From Pseudomonadota bacterium (lineage in GTDB: Bacteria > Desulfobacterota > Desulfovibrionia > Desulfovibrionales > Desulfovibrionaceae), in contig JAEYOJ010000126.1 in the NCBI GenBank assembly GCA_023411815.1, positions 1 to 18,252 of the forward strand: DNA of 18,252 nt, given 5' to 3'. Every line of letters begins with the position of its first letter. Positions within the stretch are counted from its first letter, which is position 1. This document shows positions 1 to 7,345 of this stretch, piece after piece. The notes under the pieces are model-generated. The model worked only from the letters and a program-made list of their open reading frames with translations. It searched no databases and had not been told where the DNA came from. Both the position numbers and the translations under genes were made by a program.

Positions 1-780
1 CTGGGGCACAGCCTGAGCCCCGTGCTGCACAATTGGGCCTTCCGCGAGGTGGGCGTGGCCGCGACCTACATGGCCTGGCCCACTCCACCGGAGCATCTGG
101 ACGACTTCATGGCCACGGTCATGACCCTGCCTGTCTGGGGCGTGAGCGTGACCATTCCGCACAAGACCGCGGTCATGAAGTTCTGCGAGGAGCTGTCCGG
201 CCGCAGCAGGGCCGCCGGAGCGGTGAACACGCTGCACTGGAAGAAGGGTCATCTGTGCGGCGAGAACACGGACGTGCAGGGCTTCCTGGCCCCGCTGGCC
301 GAGATCGGCATAAAGCCCGCCTCGGCCCTGATCCTGGGCGCTGGCGGCGCTGCCAGGGCCGTCATCGCCGGCCTGCGCGAATGGGGCGTGCGCAACATCC
401 ATATCGCCAACCGGACGCCGGAGGCGACGCGGACCCTGTGCAACCACATGCGCTGCCAGGGCGTGGCCTGGGAAGAGCGCACGTCGGTCCAGCCCGAGTT
501 GCTGGTCAACGCCACTCCTCTTGGCATGCTGGGCGAGCGACAGAACGCAACGCCATGGCCGGCGGAACACTTCGTCCGCGGCCAGATCGTCTACGACCTC
601 ATCTACAACCCGGGCCAGACCCGTTTTCTGCGCGAGGCCCGTCAGGCCGGCTGCGCGGTCATACCGGGACTGGAGATGTTCCTGCACCAGGCCGCGGCGC
701 AGTTCCGCCTGTGGACGGACGAGGAATTGCCGCTCGAGGGGTCAAGACGGCTGCTCAAGCAGGTCCTGGGACAGGCATAG
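1..780 (+). CDS. aroE: Shikimate dehydrogenase, 5'-truncated by window edge
   Basis: Reduces 3-dehydroshikimate to shikimate with NADPH, the fourth step of the shikimate (aromatic amino acid) pathway in the cytoplasm. The frame is open from base 1. The first codons read LGHSLSPVLHN, the conserved substrate-binding start of AroE, so the gene begins upstream and the in-frame GTG at 22 is not the start. Other family marks in order are SVTIPHK with the catalytic Lys, GAVNTL, NTDVQGF with the catalytic Asp, the nucleotide-binding LGAGGAARAV, NRTPEAT, NATPLGM, YDLIYNPGQT and the C-terminal GLEMFLHQAAAQF. About 259 residues are present; the family is usually 270-285, so only a short N-terminal piece is missing. 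It converges on the lytic transglycosylase gene, with a bidirectional hairpin between them. Identity is very secure; the true start is outside the window. Confidence 0.97.
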   Translation: MGHSLSPVLHNWAFREVGVAATYMAWPTPPEHLDDFMATVMTLPVWGVSVTIPHKTAVMKFCEELSGRSRAAGAVNTLHWKKGHLCGENTDVQGFLAPLAEIGIKPASALILGAGGAARAVIAGLREWGVRNIHIANRTPEATRTLCNHMRCQGVAWEERTSVQPELLVNATPLGMLGERQNATPWPAEHFVRGQIVYDLIYNPGQTRFLREARQAGCAVIPGLEMFLHQAAAQFRLWTDEELPLEGSRRLLKQVLGQA

Positions 781-890
781 CGGGCGGCAATTGAAATGAG
801 GAGCTGGGAGGTGGGCCTCCGGCGAACGTGGTTCAAGAAGAGCGCAGCGCCTGTCCCAGCTCGAATGCGAGGCGTACCATGCCCACGAAA

Positions 891-923
891 AAAAGCCCCG
901 CGCGTTGATGGCGCGGGGCTTTT
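891..923. terminator. Bidirectional intrinsic terminator between aroE and mltD
   Basis: A perfect 13-bp inverted repeat (AAAAGCCCCGCGC at 891-903 and its complement at 911-923) encloses a 7-nt loop. An A run precedes it and T-rich sequence follows it (to 930). That gives a GC-rich stem followed by U residues in both directions, fitting termination of plus-strand aroE and minus-strand mltD, which converge here. Confidence 0.9.
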
Positions 924-947
924 CATTTTTCCTGTCGGATCCGTCAA

Positions 948-2594
948 TTACTCGACGTAGACCTTGAGCGTGTCGCCGGGCCGGATGACGCTCTGCTTGT
1001 TCAGGTTGTTCCAGGCCATGAGGCGCTGGGGCGAGACGTTGTAGCGGCGGGCGATGTCCCACACCGTGTCGCCGCGGCGCACCTTGTGGGTCACGATGCG
1101 GTTGCCTTCTTCGATGCGCTGCTTCACCCCGCCGGTGTCGGGAATGTACAGGCGCTGGCCCACGGTGAGGTTCCTGCCGCTGTTGAGGCCATTGGCCTTG
1201 CGCAGGGTGTCCAGGCTGACGTTGTGGCGCTGGGCGATGTCCCACAACGTGTCGCCGGACTGGACCACGTAGTTGGCGCGCTTCTGGGCGATGGCCTGCG
1301 TCTTGGCGGGCGCGGGTGCCGATTCCGTGAACTTGGACGCAGCCGCGTAGCTGGAGCCCGACCCGCTCTTGCCGGGGATCATGAGGTGCTCGCCGGGACG
1401 CAACGTGTTGCTGGAGATGTTGTTGAGCTTCTTGAGCACGGCCACGGGTACGTCGAAGCGATTGGACAGAGCCCACCAGGAATCCCCGTTACGCACCTTG
1501 TAGCTCACCCAGCCTGCATAGGGCCGGGAATTGGGCTTGGCCAGGTAATCGTTGGCAGCCGTAAGCTTGTCGGCCGGGAGGTAGACCGTGCTCTTCTGCT
1601 CGGGGTTGCTCACGTGCCTGCGGAAGGAAGGGTTGAGGGTCTGGAAATCCTTCCAGTCGATGCCGCAGGCCGAGGCCATGGCCAGCAGGTCCGTGCCGCC
1701 CTGGACTTCCAGGTTCACCAGCATAGGCGCTTCGTTCCAGCTCAGGGGCTTGAAGCCCAGGCTCTCCAGGTTCTTGACGATCTTGATGATGGCCAGGAAC
1801 TTGGGCACGTAGTCGCGGGTCTCCAGGGCCAGCAGCCGCCGGTCCTTGGTCAGGTCGAAATAGTTGTCGCAGCCGCTCTTGAGCATGGCTCGGGAAATCC
1901 TGCCCTCTCCGGCGTTGTATGCGGCCAGGGCCAGGTACCAGTCGCCGAACATGCCGTGGAGCATGGTCAGGTAATCCGCCGCGGCGTGCGTGGACTTGTA
2001 GGGGTCGCGGCGCTCGTCGCTCCACCAGTCAACGTTCAGGCCGTACTTGCGGCCCGTGAAGGGCATGAACTGCCACATGCCAGCCGCGCCGGCGCGGGAG
2101 TAGGCCCAGGCATTGTAGCCGCTCTCGGCGAAGGGCAGGAACACGAGGTCCTCGGGCAGGCCGCGCTCGCGGAAGACCTGGCGCACATAGGGCAGGAACT
2201 GCTGCGAACGCTCCAGCCAGCGCTCGAAGGCCTGGCGTCCCTTGCCGGGATTGCCTTCGCTGTCGCGGGCGGTGAAGAAGTGGAAATACTTGGCAAAGGC
2301 CTCGTTCTCGGTAACCGTGAGCTGGAACTGGATCTCGGGCTCGTTCTTGAGGGCCTCGCGCTCCTCGGCGGTGAGTTCGCCGGACTGGTCCGAGGGCTCG
2401 GCCGACAGTTCGGGATCGAGATCCTGGGCCTGCGGCTCGGCAACGAGTTGCTGCCCTTTACGAGATTTGTTGGCTTCTTGGAACGGACTGGGCGGGAGAT
2501 TCGCCCCGGCTTGAGGGGAAGTTCCTGTCTCACGCGTGGCACAGGCTGTTGTGAGAAGGAAAAGGCAGACCATTACCGCAGATGCGATCCTCAT
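948..2594 (-). CDS. mltD: MltD-like membrane-bound lytic transglycosylase, SLT domain plus three LysM repeats
   Basis: Predicted murein lytic transglycosylase that cleaves the MurNAc-GlcNAc bond with formation of 1,6-anhydroMurNAc, acting in the periplasm. The chosen ATG at 2594 has GGGAG 7 nt upstream; an in-frame ATG at 2615 lacks a ribosome site. From 2594 the protein is 548 aa. It begins with a lipoprotein-type signal (hydrophobic stretch then LTTAC, Cys18), followed by an acidic Pro/Gln-rich linker. The SLT family-1 domain spans about 140-245 with catalytic Glu in FAESGYN (E157), AGMWQFMP and ALAAYNAGEGRI. Three LysM repeats near residues 365-406, 442-484 and 502-546 should bind glycan. 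The lipobox is not textbook (Thr at -3), so lipidation is probable rather than certain. The gene diverges from rlmB. A general role in wall turnover is likely; a flagellar role is not shown by the sequence. Confidence 0.93.
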   Translation of the reverse strand: MRIASAVMVCLFLLTTACATRETGTSPQAGANLPPSPFQEANKSRKGQQLVAEPQAQDLDPELSAEPSDQSGELTAEEREALKNEPEIQFQLTVTENEAFAKYFHFFTARDSEGNPGKGRQAFERWLERSQQFLPYVRQVFRERGLPEDLVFLPFAESGYNAWAYSRAGAAGMWQFMPFTGRKYGLNVDWWSDERRDPYKSTHAAADYLTMLHGMFGDWYLALAAYNAGEGRISRAMLKSGCDNYFDLTKDRRLLALETRDYVPKFLAIIKIVKNLESLGFKPLSWNEAPMLVNLEVQGGTDLLAMASACGIDWKDFQTLNPSFRRHVSNPEQKSTVYLPADKLTAANDYLAKPNSRPYAGWVSYKVRNGDSWWALSNRFDVPVAVLKKLNNISSNTLRPGEHLMIPGKSGSGSSYAAASKFTESAPAPAKTQAIAQKRANYVVQSGDTLWDIAQRHNVSLDTLRKANGLNSGRNLTVGQRLYIPDTGGVKQRIEEGNRIVTHKVRRGDTVWDIARRYNVSPQRLMAWNNLNKQSVIRPGDTLKVYVE

Positions 2595-2765
2595 GTGCTG
2601 GCTCCCGGAACCCATTTGAAAAAGTTGCTGTGGTGAGGCATGTGATTGTCTCGTTCAAGAAAGGCCATGCACATGCAAGACGCCATGGCCCGCTCGCCAG
2701 TTTCCGCCAACCTGGCTATTGTTAAATGGCTTCTAAGCCCGGTCCCTAGCCGATTGTCCATGGCT

Positions 2766-2793
2766 TTGCAAGAGTCATGACAAACCGTATAAG
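2766..2793 (+). promoter_or_regulatory. Candidate sigma70-type promoter for rlmB
   Basis: TTGCAA at 2766-2771 and TATAAG at 2788-2793 are separated by 16 nt. A transcript would start near 2800, about 30 nt before the strong ribosome site and ATG at 2831. The -10 lies downstream of the alternative ATG at 2777, which argues against that earlier start. This is an eye match only. Confidence 0.4.
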
Positions 2794-2830
2794 GCTGACT
2801 GGGCGTTCATATGCCCACGGAGGTGCCTGC

Positions 2831-3610
2831 ATGGACAACGAACATCAGTCAAAGGAAACCCCGCTCCTGGTGGCGGGACGCAAACCAGTGCTGGAAATTC
2901 TTTCCAACGCGCCCGAGCGCGTGGAAGGGGTCCTGCTGCAAAAGGGCGCCAAAGGCGGCCCCATTGAGCGCATTCTCGAACTCTGCCGCCAGCGCGGAGT
3001 ACGCTTCCGCTTTGTCGAGCGGCACGAGCTGGACCGTCAGTTTCCAGGCAATCACCAAGGTGTCCTCGCGGACATTTTCGAAGCCGGATACACGGAACTG
3101 CACGAACTCTTGCAAACAGCTCGCCAATCGCCGCTCCCGTTGCTTGTGGCCCTGGACCAGGTGCTCGATCCGGGCAACGTGGGTGCGCTGGCGCGGACGG
3201 TCTACGCCCTGGGCGGAGCCGGGCTGCTGGTGCCGAAGCACCATGCCGCGCGCCTGGGAACCGGGGCGTTCAAGGCTTCGGCAGGCGCTCTTTTGCGCCT
3301 GCCCATCGCAAGGGTTACGAATTTGGCGCGCGCCCTGGAGGAGTGCGCCGAGGCTGGCTACACGATCTACGGGACCCAAGGGGAAGCGGGAGAGAATCTA
3401 TTCTTCCTGGAACCAAGCCTTCCGGCCGTCGTGGTTCTGGGCGGGGAGGAGAAAGGCATGCGGCCCGGCGTGGCCAAACGCTGCGACGCAATGCTGCGCA
3501 TTCCCCTGCAGTACGGCTTCGACTCGCTCAACGTGGCCCAGGCAGGCGCCCTGATCGCCGGGCACTTCGCCCGCGCCAAGGCCCTGCGCGACGCGGGCGG
3601 CAAGGGCTAG
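2831..3610 (+). CDS. rlmB: 23S rRNA (guanosine-2'-O-)-methyltransferase, TrmH/SpoU family (RlmB-like)
   Basis: SPOUT-fold methyltransferase expected to methylate the 2'-OH of a guanosine in 23S rRNA (Gm2251 in E. coli for RlmB) using S-adenosylmethionine. The chosen ATG at 2831 has GGAGGT 6 nt upstream; an in-frame ATG at 2777 has no good site. The protein is 259 aa, normal for the family. The N-terminal third (about 10-85) matches the SpoU substrate-binding domain, including LLVAGRKPVLEIL and NHQGVLAD. The catalytic domain has motif 1 DPGNVGALARTVYALG, motif 2 VVLGGEEKGM and motif 3 IPLQYGFDSLNVAQAGAL, which form the knotted AdoMet site. It is monocistronic, divergent from mltD and convergent with the flagellar block. 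The family is secure; the exact target nucleotide is inferred, and another TrmH-family rRNA or tRNA specificity is possible. Confidence 0.9.
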   Translation: MDNEHQSKETPLLVAGRKPVLEILSNAPERVEGVLLQKGAKGGPIERILELCRQRGVRFRFVERHELDRQFPGNHQGVLADIFEAGYTELHELLQTARQSPLPLLVALDQVLDPGNVGALARTVYALGGAGLLVPKHHAARLGTGAFKASAGALLRLPIARVTNLARALEECAEAGYTIYGTQGEAGENLFFLEPSLPAVVVLGGEEKGMRPGVAKRCDAMLRIPLQYGFDSLNVAQAGALIAGHFARAKALRDAGGKG

Positions 3611-3621
3611 GCCTGGGAGCG

Positions 3622-3634
3622 GCCTCCGGCGGCC
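3622..3634 (+). repeat. 13-nt GCCTCCGGCGGCC box after rlmB
   Basis: An exact copy of GCCTCCGGCGGCC lies 11 nt after the rlmB stop. It precedes by 34 nt a longer element that starts with the same 13 bases. The same box occurs after rlmN and, on the other strand, after the response-regulator gene. Confidence 0.7.
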
Positions 3635-3655
3635 ATATGGCGCGACGTCCTGGAA

Positions 3656-3726
3656 GCCTCCGGCGGCCAAAGGTGCGAGGCCCCTTTGGAATCCCTCTTT
3701 CCGGCAATGCCTGACGCATGGACATG
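3656..3726 (+). repeat. 71-nt 3'-tail repeat, copy A (after rlmB)
   Basis: This stretch aligns without gaps to the reverse complement of 12466-12536. The first 52 positions differ at only 4 sites; similarity then falls and returns at the end (CATGGACA shared). It opens with the GCCTCCGGCGGCC box and contains a hairpin (CCAAAGG at 3667-3673, CCTTTGG at 3683-3689), followed by shared ATCCCTCTTTCCGGCAA. It lies downstream of rlmB in the sense direction, so it may serve as the 3' end or terminator of that transcript. It contains no coding signal. Confidence 0.8.
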
Positions 3727-3775
3727 CGCCCGTCACGGCTCCGAGGTTCTGGATAATCACAATAAAATTCGCGGG

Positions 3776-3834
3776 GCCAGGGGCGCGTCCGCCCCTGGCA
3801 GGGAGAGGTCTGGAGAGGGGCGGCGCCCCTCTCC
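3776..3834 (-). terminator. Tandem hairpin terminator at the end of the flagellar operon
   Basis: Reading the minus strand past the fliQ stop, a 10-bp stem with 3-nt loop (3812-3834, GGAGAGGGGC arms) is followed by a perfect 10-bp stem with 4-nt loop (3776-3799, GCCAGGGGCG arms). CCCCGCGAATTTTATTG then follows. Two GC-rich stems in a row with a T-rich tail fit a strong factor-independent terminator for the motA-fliQ transcript. Confidence 0.75.
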
Positions 3835-3853
3835 AGTTACTTTGCGGGATACT

Positions 3854-4123
3854 TCAGTTGATCCAGTTGGGGAAATTGATGAGCAGGTCGCGCGTGTAGG
3901 TGATCATCTTGTCCATGATCCATGGAAAGAACAGCAGCAGCGCGATGAAAATGGAGATGATCTTGGGCACGAAGGTCAGGGTCATTTCCTGGATCTGCGT
4001 GGCTGCCTGCAGCACGCTGACGAAGATGCCCACGGCCATGCCGATGCCCAAGAGCGGCAGCGAGATGGTCAGGGTCAGCTCGATGGCCTGGCGGGCGAAA
4101 CCGATGACGAATTCCGGGGTCAT
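3854..4123 (-). CDS. fliQ: Flagellar export gate protein FliQ
   Basis: Small inner-membrane subunit of the flagellar type III export gate, assembling with FliP and FliR. At 89 aa it is the usual length, with two long hydrophobic helices (about 15-40 and 52-75). Between them is the FliQ signature QAATQIQEMTLTFVPK. The ATG at 4123 has GAGGT about 8 nt upstream, and the gene starts 23 nt after fliP stops. It is the last gene of the minus-strand flagellar cluster and is followed by tandem hairpins. fliR, which often follows fliQ in other bacteria, is absent: the next gene is rlmB on the opposite strand. FliR and FlhB must therefore be encoded elsewhere. Confidence 0.96.
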   Translation of the reverse strand: MTPEFVIGFARQAIELTLTISLPLLGIGMAVGIFVSVLQAATQIQEMTLTFVPKIISIFIALLLFFPWIMDKMITYTRDLLINFPNWIN

Positions 4124-4146
4124 GGCGCGTTACCTCGCTTGGCTGC

Positions 4147-4938
4147 TCATTTGGCGAAGCTGTTCACGAGCGATGCCGTGAGCAGGTTCCAACCGTCGAC
4201 CATGACGAACAGGAGCACCTTGAACGGCAGCGAGATCATGACCGGCGGCAGCATCATCATGCCCATGGCCAGCAGGATGGAGGCCACGACCATGTCCAGG
4301 ATGAGGAACGGAATATAGATCATGAAGCCGATGATGAAGCCGGTCTTGAGCTCGCTTATGATGAAAGCCGCCGTGAGGAGCATGGTGGGCACCTGCTCGC
4401 GGCTCTCCGGGCGCTCTATCTTGGTGATGGAGTAGAACACCGAGAGGTCCTTCTCGCGCGTGTGCTTGAACATGAACTCGCGCATGGGTTTCTGGGCATT
4501 CTCCAAGGCGTCCTTGAAGCCGATGCGCTCTTCCATGTATGGCTGCAGGGCCGTGTTGTTGATCTCCATGGCCGTGGGCATCATGATCACGAAGGTCATG
4601 AAGATGGCCAGGCTGATGAGAACCTGACTCGGCGGCATCTGCTGCGTGCCAAGGGCTTGGCGCAGGAAATGGAAGACGATGATGATGCGCGTGAAGGAGG
4701 TCATCGTCATGATGATGGCCGGCGCAAGCGACAGGACCGTCAGCAGGAAGATGATCTCGAGCAGCAGGGACACCTGCTCGGGCTCGGGCTGGCCGCCCGA
4801 GATGCTCATCGAGAAGTGAGGCGCCTGCTGGGCCAGGGCCAGGCCCGGCACCAGGAGCAGCGCGAGGCTAAGTACGAGGATCGCCCCGGCCGGTTTCACG
4901 GGCCAGGGAATCCTGGAAGTCAGCACGTTCAGGGTCAT
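4147..4938 (-). CDS. fliP: Flagellar export gate protein FliP
   Basis: Core subunit of the flagellar type III secretion gate in the inner membrane. The 263-aa protein starts with a cleavable-type signal sequence (about 1-36, with a Leu/Ala-rich core ending ALA), as is usual for FliP. Family stretches follow: LAPAIIMTMTSFTRIIIVFHFLRQALGTQ, the middle region KPMREFMFKHTREKDLSVF, then the C-terminal hydrophobic pair with FLILDMVVASILLAMGMMMLPP and ISLPFKVLLFVMVDGW. The ATG at 4938 has GGAG about 13 nt upstream, a long spacing. The first 71 bp overlap the end of fliO in another frame. A later start would remove the signal sequence, so the overlap is probably real and the two genes are likely translationally coupled. 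Confidence 0.96.
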   Translation of the reverse strand: MTLNVLTSRIPWPVKPAGAILVLSLALLLVPGLALAQQAPHFSMSISGGQPEPEQVSLLLEIIFLLTVLSLAPAIIMTMTSFTRIIIVFHFLRQALGTQQMPPSQVLISLAIFMTFVIMMPTAMEINNTALQPYMEERIGFKDALENAQKPMREFMFKHTREKDLSVFYSITKIERPESREQVPTMLLTAAFIISELKTGFIIGFMIYIPFLILDMVVASILLAMGMMMLPPVMISLPFKVLLFVMVDGWNLLTASLVNSFAK

Positions 4939-5209
4939 GGCCTGATTCCATCTCCGTGAGCAGATTGATGCTCGTTTCAGTAACTCCGAGCACCAGCCGC
5001 TTATTCAAATAGCGGACCACGACAACGCTGCGGCGAGGACCGAGGGGCAGCTGCCCTTCCAGCTTCATATCGCCGCGCCCGAAGACTCCCAGCCCGGCCT
5101 TGGGCCCGTAGCGCTTGAGCAGATAGAGCGCCAGGACGAGGACTCCAAGCAGCAGGAGCATGGAGCCGGCCACCTGGAGCAGTTCCGGAAGATAACTGCC
5201 TTGGGGCAT
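4868..5209 (-). CDS. fliO: Flagellar assembly protein FliO
   Basis: Small membrane protein that helps assemble the FliP ring of the export apparatus. The 113-aa product has one N-terminal membrane helix (about 12-31, rich in Leu/Val), then a cytoplasmic region with the FliO-type pattern GPRRSVVVVRYLNKRLVLGVTET. The C-terminal 25-30 residues are charged and unconserved in appearance, and are encoded where fliP overlaps. Start choice is open: ATG at 5209 lies 7 nt after the fliN stop without a strong ribosome site, and a TTG at 5224 overlapping the fliN stop would add five residues. Position between fliN and fliP is the standard order and supports the call more than the short sequence alone. 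Confidence 0.88.
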   Translation of the reverse strand: MPQGSYLPELLQVAGSMLLLLGVLVLALYLLKRYGPKAGLGVFGRGDMKLEGQLPLGPRRSVVVVRYLNKRLVLGVTETSINLLTEMESGHDPERADFQDSLARETGRGDPRT

Positions 5210-5216
5210 GGCCGGG

Positions 5217-5750
5217 CTATCCAAGCTGCTTGACCCGTTCGATGGGGCTTATGATGTCGGTCAGGCGGATGCCGAACTTCTCGTTGATGACCACGGCCTC
5301 GCCGCGGGCCACGAGCTTGCCGTTGACGTAGATCTCCAGCGGCTCGCCGGCCAGCTTGTTCAACTCCACCACCGAACCCTGGCCGAGTTGCAGGAGCTCG
5401 TTGATGAGCAGCTTGGTGCGTCCCAGCTCCGCCGAAACCTCCAGCGGGATGTCCAGGATGAAATCCAGGTCGCGCTTGGTCTGTTCAGGCCTGGGGGATT
5501 TGGCTTCCTGCGTCAAATCCTTGAACTCGGCCACCTGGCTCTTGGAGGACAGGAATTCCTGGCGCTTTTCGGCCTTGATGTTCTTTTCCTCTTCATCCGC
5601 CAGGGCCTGGGCCCAATCCGAGGCCAGACCCTCGTCGGCGGATCCCTTGTCGGCGGGCGCGAAATCCTGCTCGCCGCCCTCGTCCTGGTCGCTGAGGGCC
5701 GAGGCCCATTCCTCTGCAAGCTTATCCTGATCGAACTCGTCCGGCGTCAT
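5217..5750 (-). CDS. fliN: Flagellar motor switch protein FliN with long acidic N-terminal extension
   Basis: C-ring protein that, with FliM, forms the rotor switch at the base of the flagellum and binds FliH during export. The C-terminal SpoA domain (about 95-177) is typical: LDIPLEVSAELGRT, INELLQLGQGSVVELNKLAGEPLEIYVNG split over the usual positions, then EAVVINEKFGIRLTDII. The product is 177 aa; E. coli FliN is about 137, so the N-terminus is extended. That region is acidic and holds two similar segments, residues 10-24 and 41-55, each with a D/E-W-A-x-A-L core like the single one near the start of E. coli FliN. The ATG at 5750 follows a GGGACGGA-like site. It sits 30 nt after fliM. Confidence 0.96.
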   Translation of the reverse strand: MTPDEFDQDKLAEEWASALSDQDEGGEQDFAPADKGSADEGLASDWAQALADEEEKNIKAEKRQEFLSSKSQVAEFKDLTQEAKSPRPEQTKRDLDFILDIPLEVSAELGRTKLLINELLQLGQGSVVELNKLAGEPLEIYVNGKLVARGEAVVINEKFGIRLTDIISPIERVKQLG

Positions 5751-5780
5751 ATGCTTATCCGTCCCTTCTTGTCGTTTGCG

Positions 5781-6758
5781 TTAGAATCTGACTTCTTCTT
5801 CCTTGAGCACCTGGAAGGCCCTGTTGCCCTTGACTCGGCCGGGAATGCCGTGGAACTTGCGCACGCCGTCCACCTCGGCGACCAGCAGGTCGTCGACGTC
5901 CGTGTCCAGGAGCAGGATGTCGCCGATATCCATGTTCAAAAGCTGGCGGCCCGTGATGCTCGTCTTGCCCATGCGCACGACCATCTCCACCGGGGTCTCC
6001 ATGAGCCGCTCCTTGAAGCGGGAGATCCAGGCGTGGTCGACCTCCAGCCGCTCGGACTGGAAGGAGGCGTACAGCTTGGAGCGAATGGGCTCTATGGTGG
6101 CGTAGGGCAGGCAGACGATGAACGAGCCGATGGCGTTCTCCAGCTCAACTTCGAAGGTGACCACCACGACCACCTCGCTGGGCGGGACGATGGCCGCGAA
6201 CTGCGGGTTGATCTCCGCGCGTATCAGCTCGATGTGCACTTCGTGCACCGGCGCCCAGGCCTCTTCCATGTTGGTCAGGGCCAAGTCCACCACCTTTCCG
6301 ATGATGGCCTGCTCGATATGCGTGAAGTCGCGTCCCTCGACCTTGGGCTGGGTGCCGGACCCGCCGAAGAAGTTCTCCACCAGGGCGAATACGAGCCGCG
6401 AATCCACCACGCACAAGGCGTTGCCGCGCAGCGGCTCCATCTTGAAAATGTTGATGCTGGTGGGCACGGGCAGCGAGCGCATGAAATCGCCGAACTTGGA
6501 CATGTCGATGGAGATGGGGTTCACGTCCACGCGCTTGCGCATGGCGTTGGCCAGCGCGTTGGTGGCCAGCCGCGCGAAGCGGTCGTTGATGATCTCCATG
6601 ACCGGCATGCGGCCGCGGATGATTCGATCCTGGTTGGAGAGGTCGAAGGTTACGGCGCCGTCGTCCTCCTGGAAGGTATCCTCCTCGGCTTCGACCTCGC
6701 CGCCGGAAAGGCCCCGGAGAAGGGCATCGACTTCGTCTTGACTAAGTATCTTGCTCAT
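5781..6758 (-). CDS. fliM: Flagellar motor switch protein FliM
   Basis: Middle component of the C-ring; binds phospho-CheY to change rotation and contacts FliG and FliN. The N-terminus MSKILSQDEVDALL matches the conserved CheY-binding peptide, followed by an acidic linker. The central CheC-like domain (about 45-230) contains LFRGSGTQP-type sequence here as NFFGGSGTQP and EAWAPVHEVH. The C-terminal SpoA domain (about 245-320) contains GKTSITGRQLLNMDIGDILLL in two adjacent stretches and VDGVRKFHGIPGRVKGNRAF. The 325-aa length is normal. The ATG at 6758 has AAGGAT 8 nt upstream. It lies between fliL and fliN in the cluster, 51 nt after fliL. Confidence 0.98.
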   Translation of the reverse strand: MSKILSQDEVDALLRGLSGGEVEAEEDTFQEDDGAVTFDLSNQDRIIRGRMPVMEIINDRFARLATNALANAMRKRVDVNPISIDMSKFGDFMRSLPVPTSINIFKMEPLRGNALCVVDSRLVFALVENFFGGSGTQPKVEGRDFTHIEQAIIGKVVDLALTNMEEAWAPVHEVHIELIRAEINPQFAAIVPPSEVVVVVTFEVELENAIGSFIVCLPYATIEPIRSKLYASFQSERLEVDHAWISRFKERLMETPVEMVVRMGKTSITGRQLLNMDIGDILLLDTDVDDLLVAEVDGVRKFHGIPGRVKGNRAFQVLKEEEVRF

Positions 6759-6809
6759 GTGCGTGCATCCTTGGGACGGACGGCCGCCCAGTGGGTGCTG
6801 TGTTGACGG

Positions 6810-7328
6810 TTACTGTACGACCATCTCCGTGATGTAGACCCGCAGGACCTGCGGCCCGCCGAGAGCCTGGTTGAGCCGCTCGGCCACCTCTTTCTTGAGC
6901 AGGATCTTGCTCTCCATGGTGGACAGGTCCTGATAGCTCTTGCTGGACAGGAGCAGGATGACGGCGTCGCGCACCCTGGCCTCCTTGGCCGTCAAATCCC
7001 TGGCCGCCTTGTCGTTGACCACTTCCACGTCCAGGCTGATCTTCAGGTACCTGCGGCCCAGGGGGTCGGAAAGGTTGACGATGAACGTCGGCAGGGACAC
7101 GAGCTGCTCCTTTCCGGTCGCGATGGGCGTGCCTATGGGCTTGCCCTCGGGCGGGGCCTGCTCTTCCGCGGCCTGGGGGGTGCCCATGAGCCTGTCCTTG
7201 AGGAACATGTCCCAGGCGAACCAGCCGCCCACGCCCAGGACGAGGAGCAGGACCGCCAGGATGATCCACTTGGTCGAGCCGGACTTCTTGCCGGATGCTG
7301 CCTGTGTTTCGAGGGCTTCGTCTGCCAC
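6810..7328 (-). CDS. fliL: Flagellar basal body-associated protein FliL
   Basis: Single-pass inner-membrane protein that surrounds stator units and modulates torque or stator stability. The 172-aa product has a short cytoplasmic N-terminus with KKSGSTK, a membrane helix at about 20-42, and a periplasmic domain with the family stretches LPTFIVNLSDPLGRRYLKISLDVEV, VRDAVILLLSSKSYQDL and the C-terminal VLRVYITEMVVQ. The start is GTG at 7328 with AAGGAG 7 nt upstream, a strong site. It follows motB2 by 17 nt, placing stator and FliL in one transcript, as expected for proteins that interact. Confidence 0.96.
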   Translation of the reverse strand: MADEALETQAASGKKSGSTKWIILAVLLLVLGVGGWFAWDMFLKDRLMGTPQAAEEQAPPEGKPIGTPIATGKEQLVSLPTFIVNLSDPLGRRYLKISLDVEVVNDKAARDLTAKEARVRDAVILLLSSKSYQDLSTMESKILLKKEVAERLNQALGGPQVLRVYITEMVVQ

Positions 7329-7345
7329 GTCTGATCTCCTTGATC

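Noticed and set aside
5208..6806. Long plus-strand open frame opposite fliN and fliM (532 codons)
   Set aside because: It lies antisense to two clear flagellar genes, has a low-complexity Gly/Val/His/Leu-rich composition and matches no family. It is a GC-rich shadow frame.
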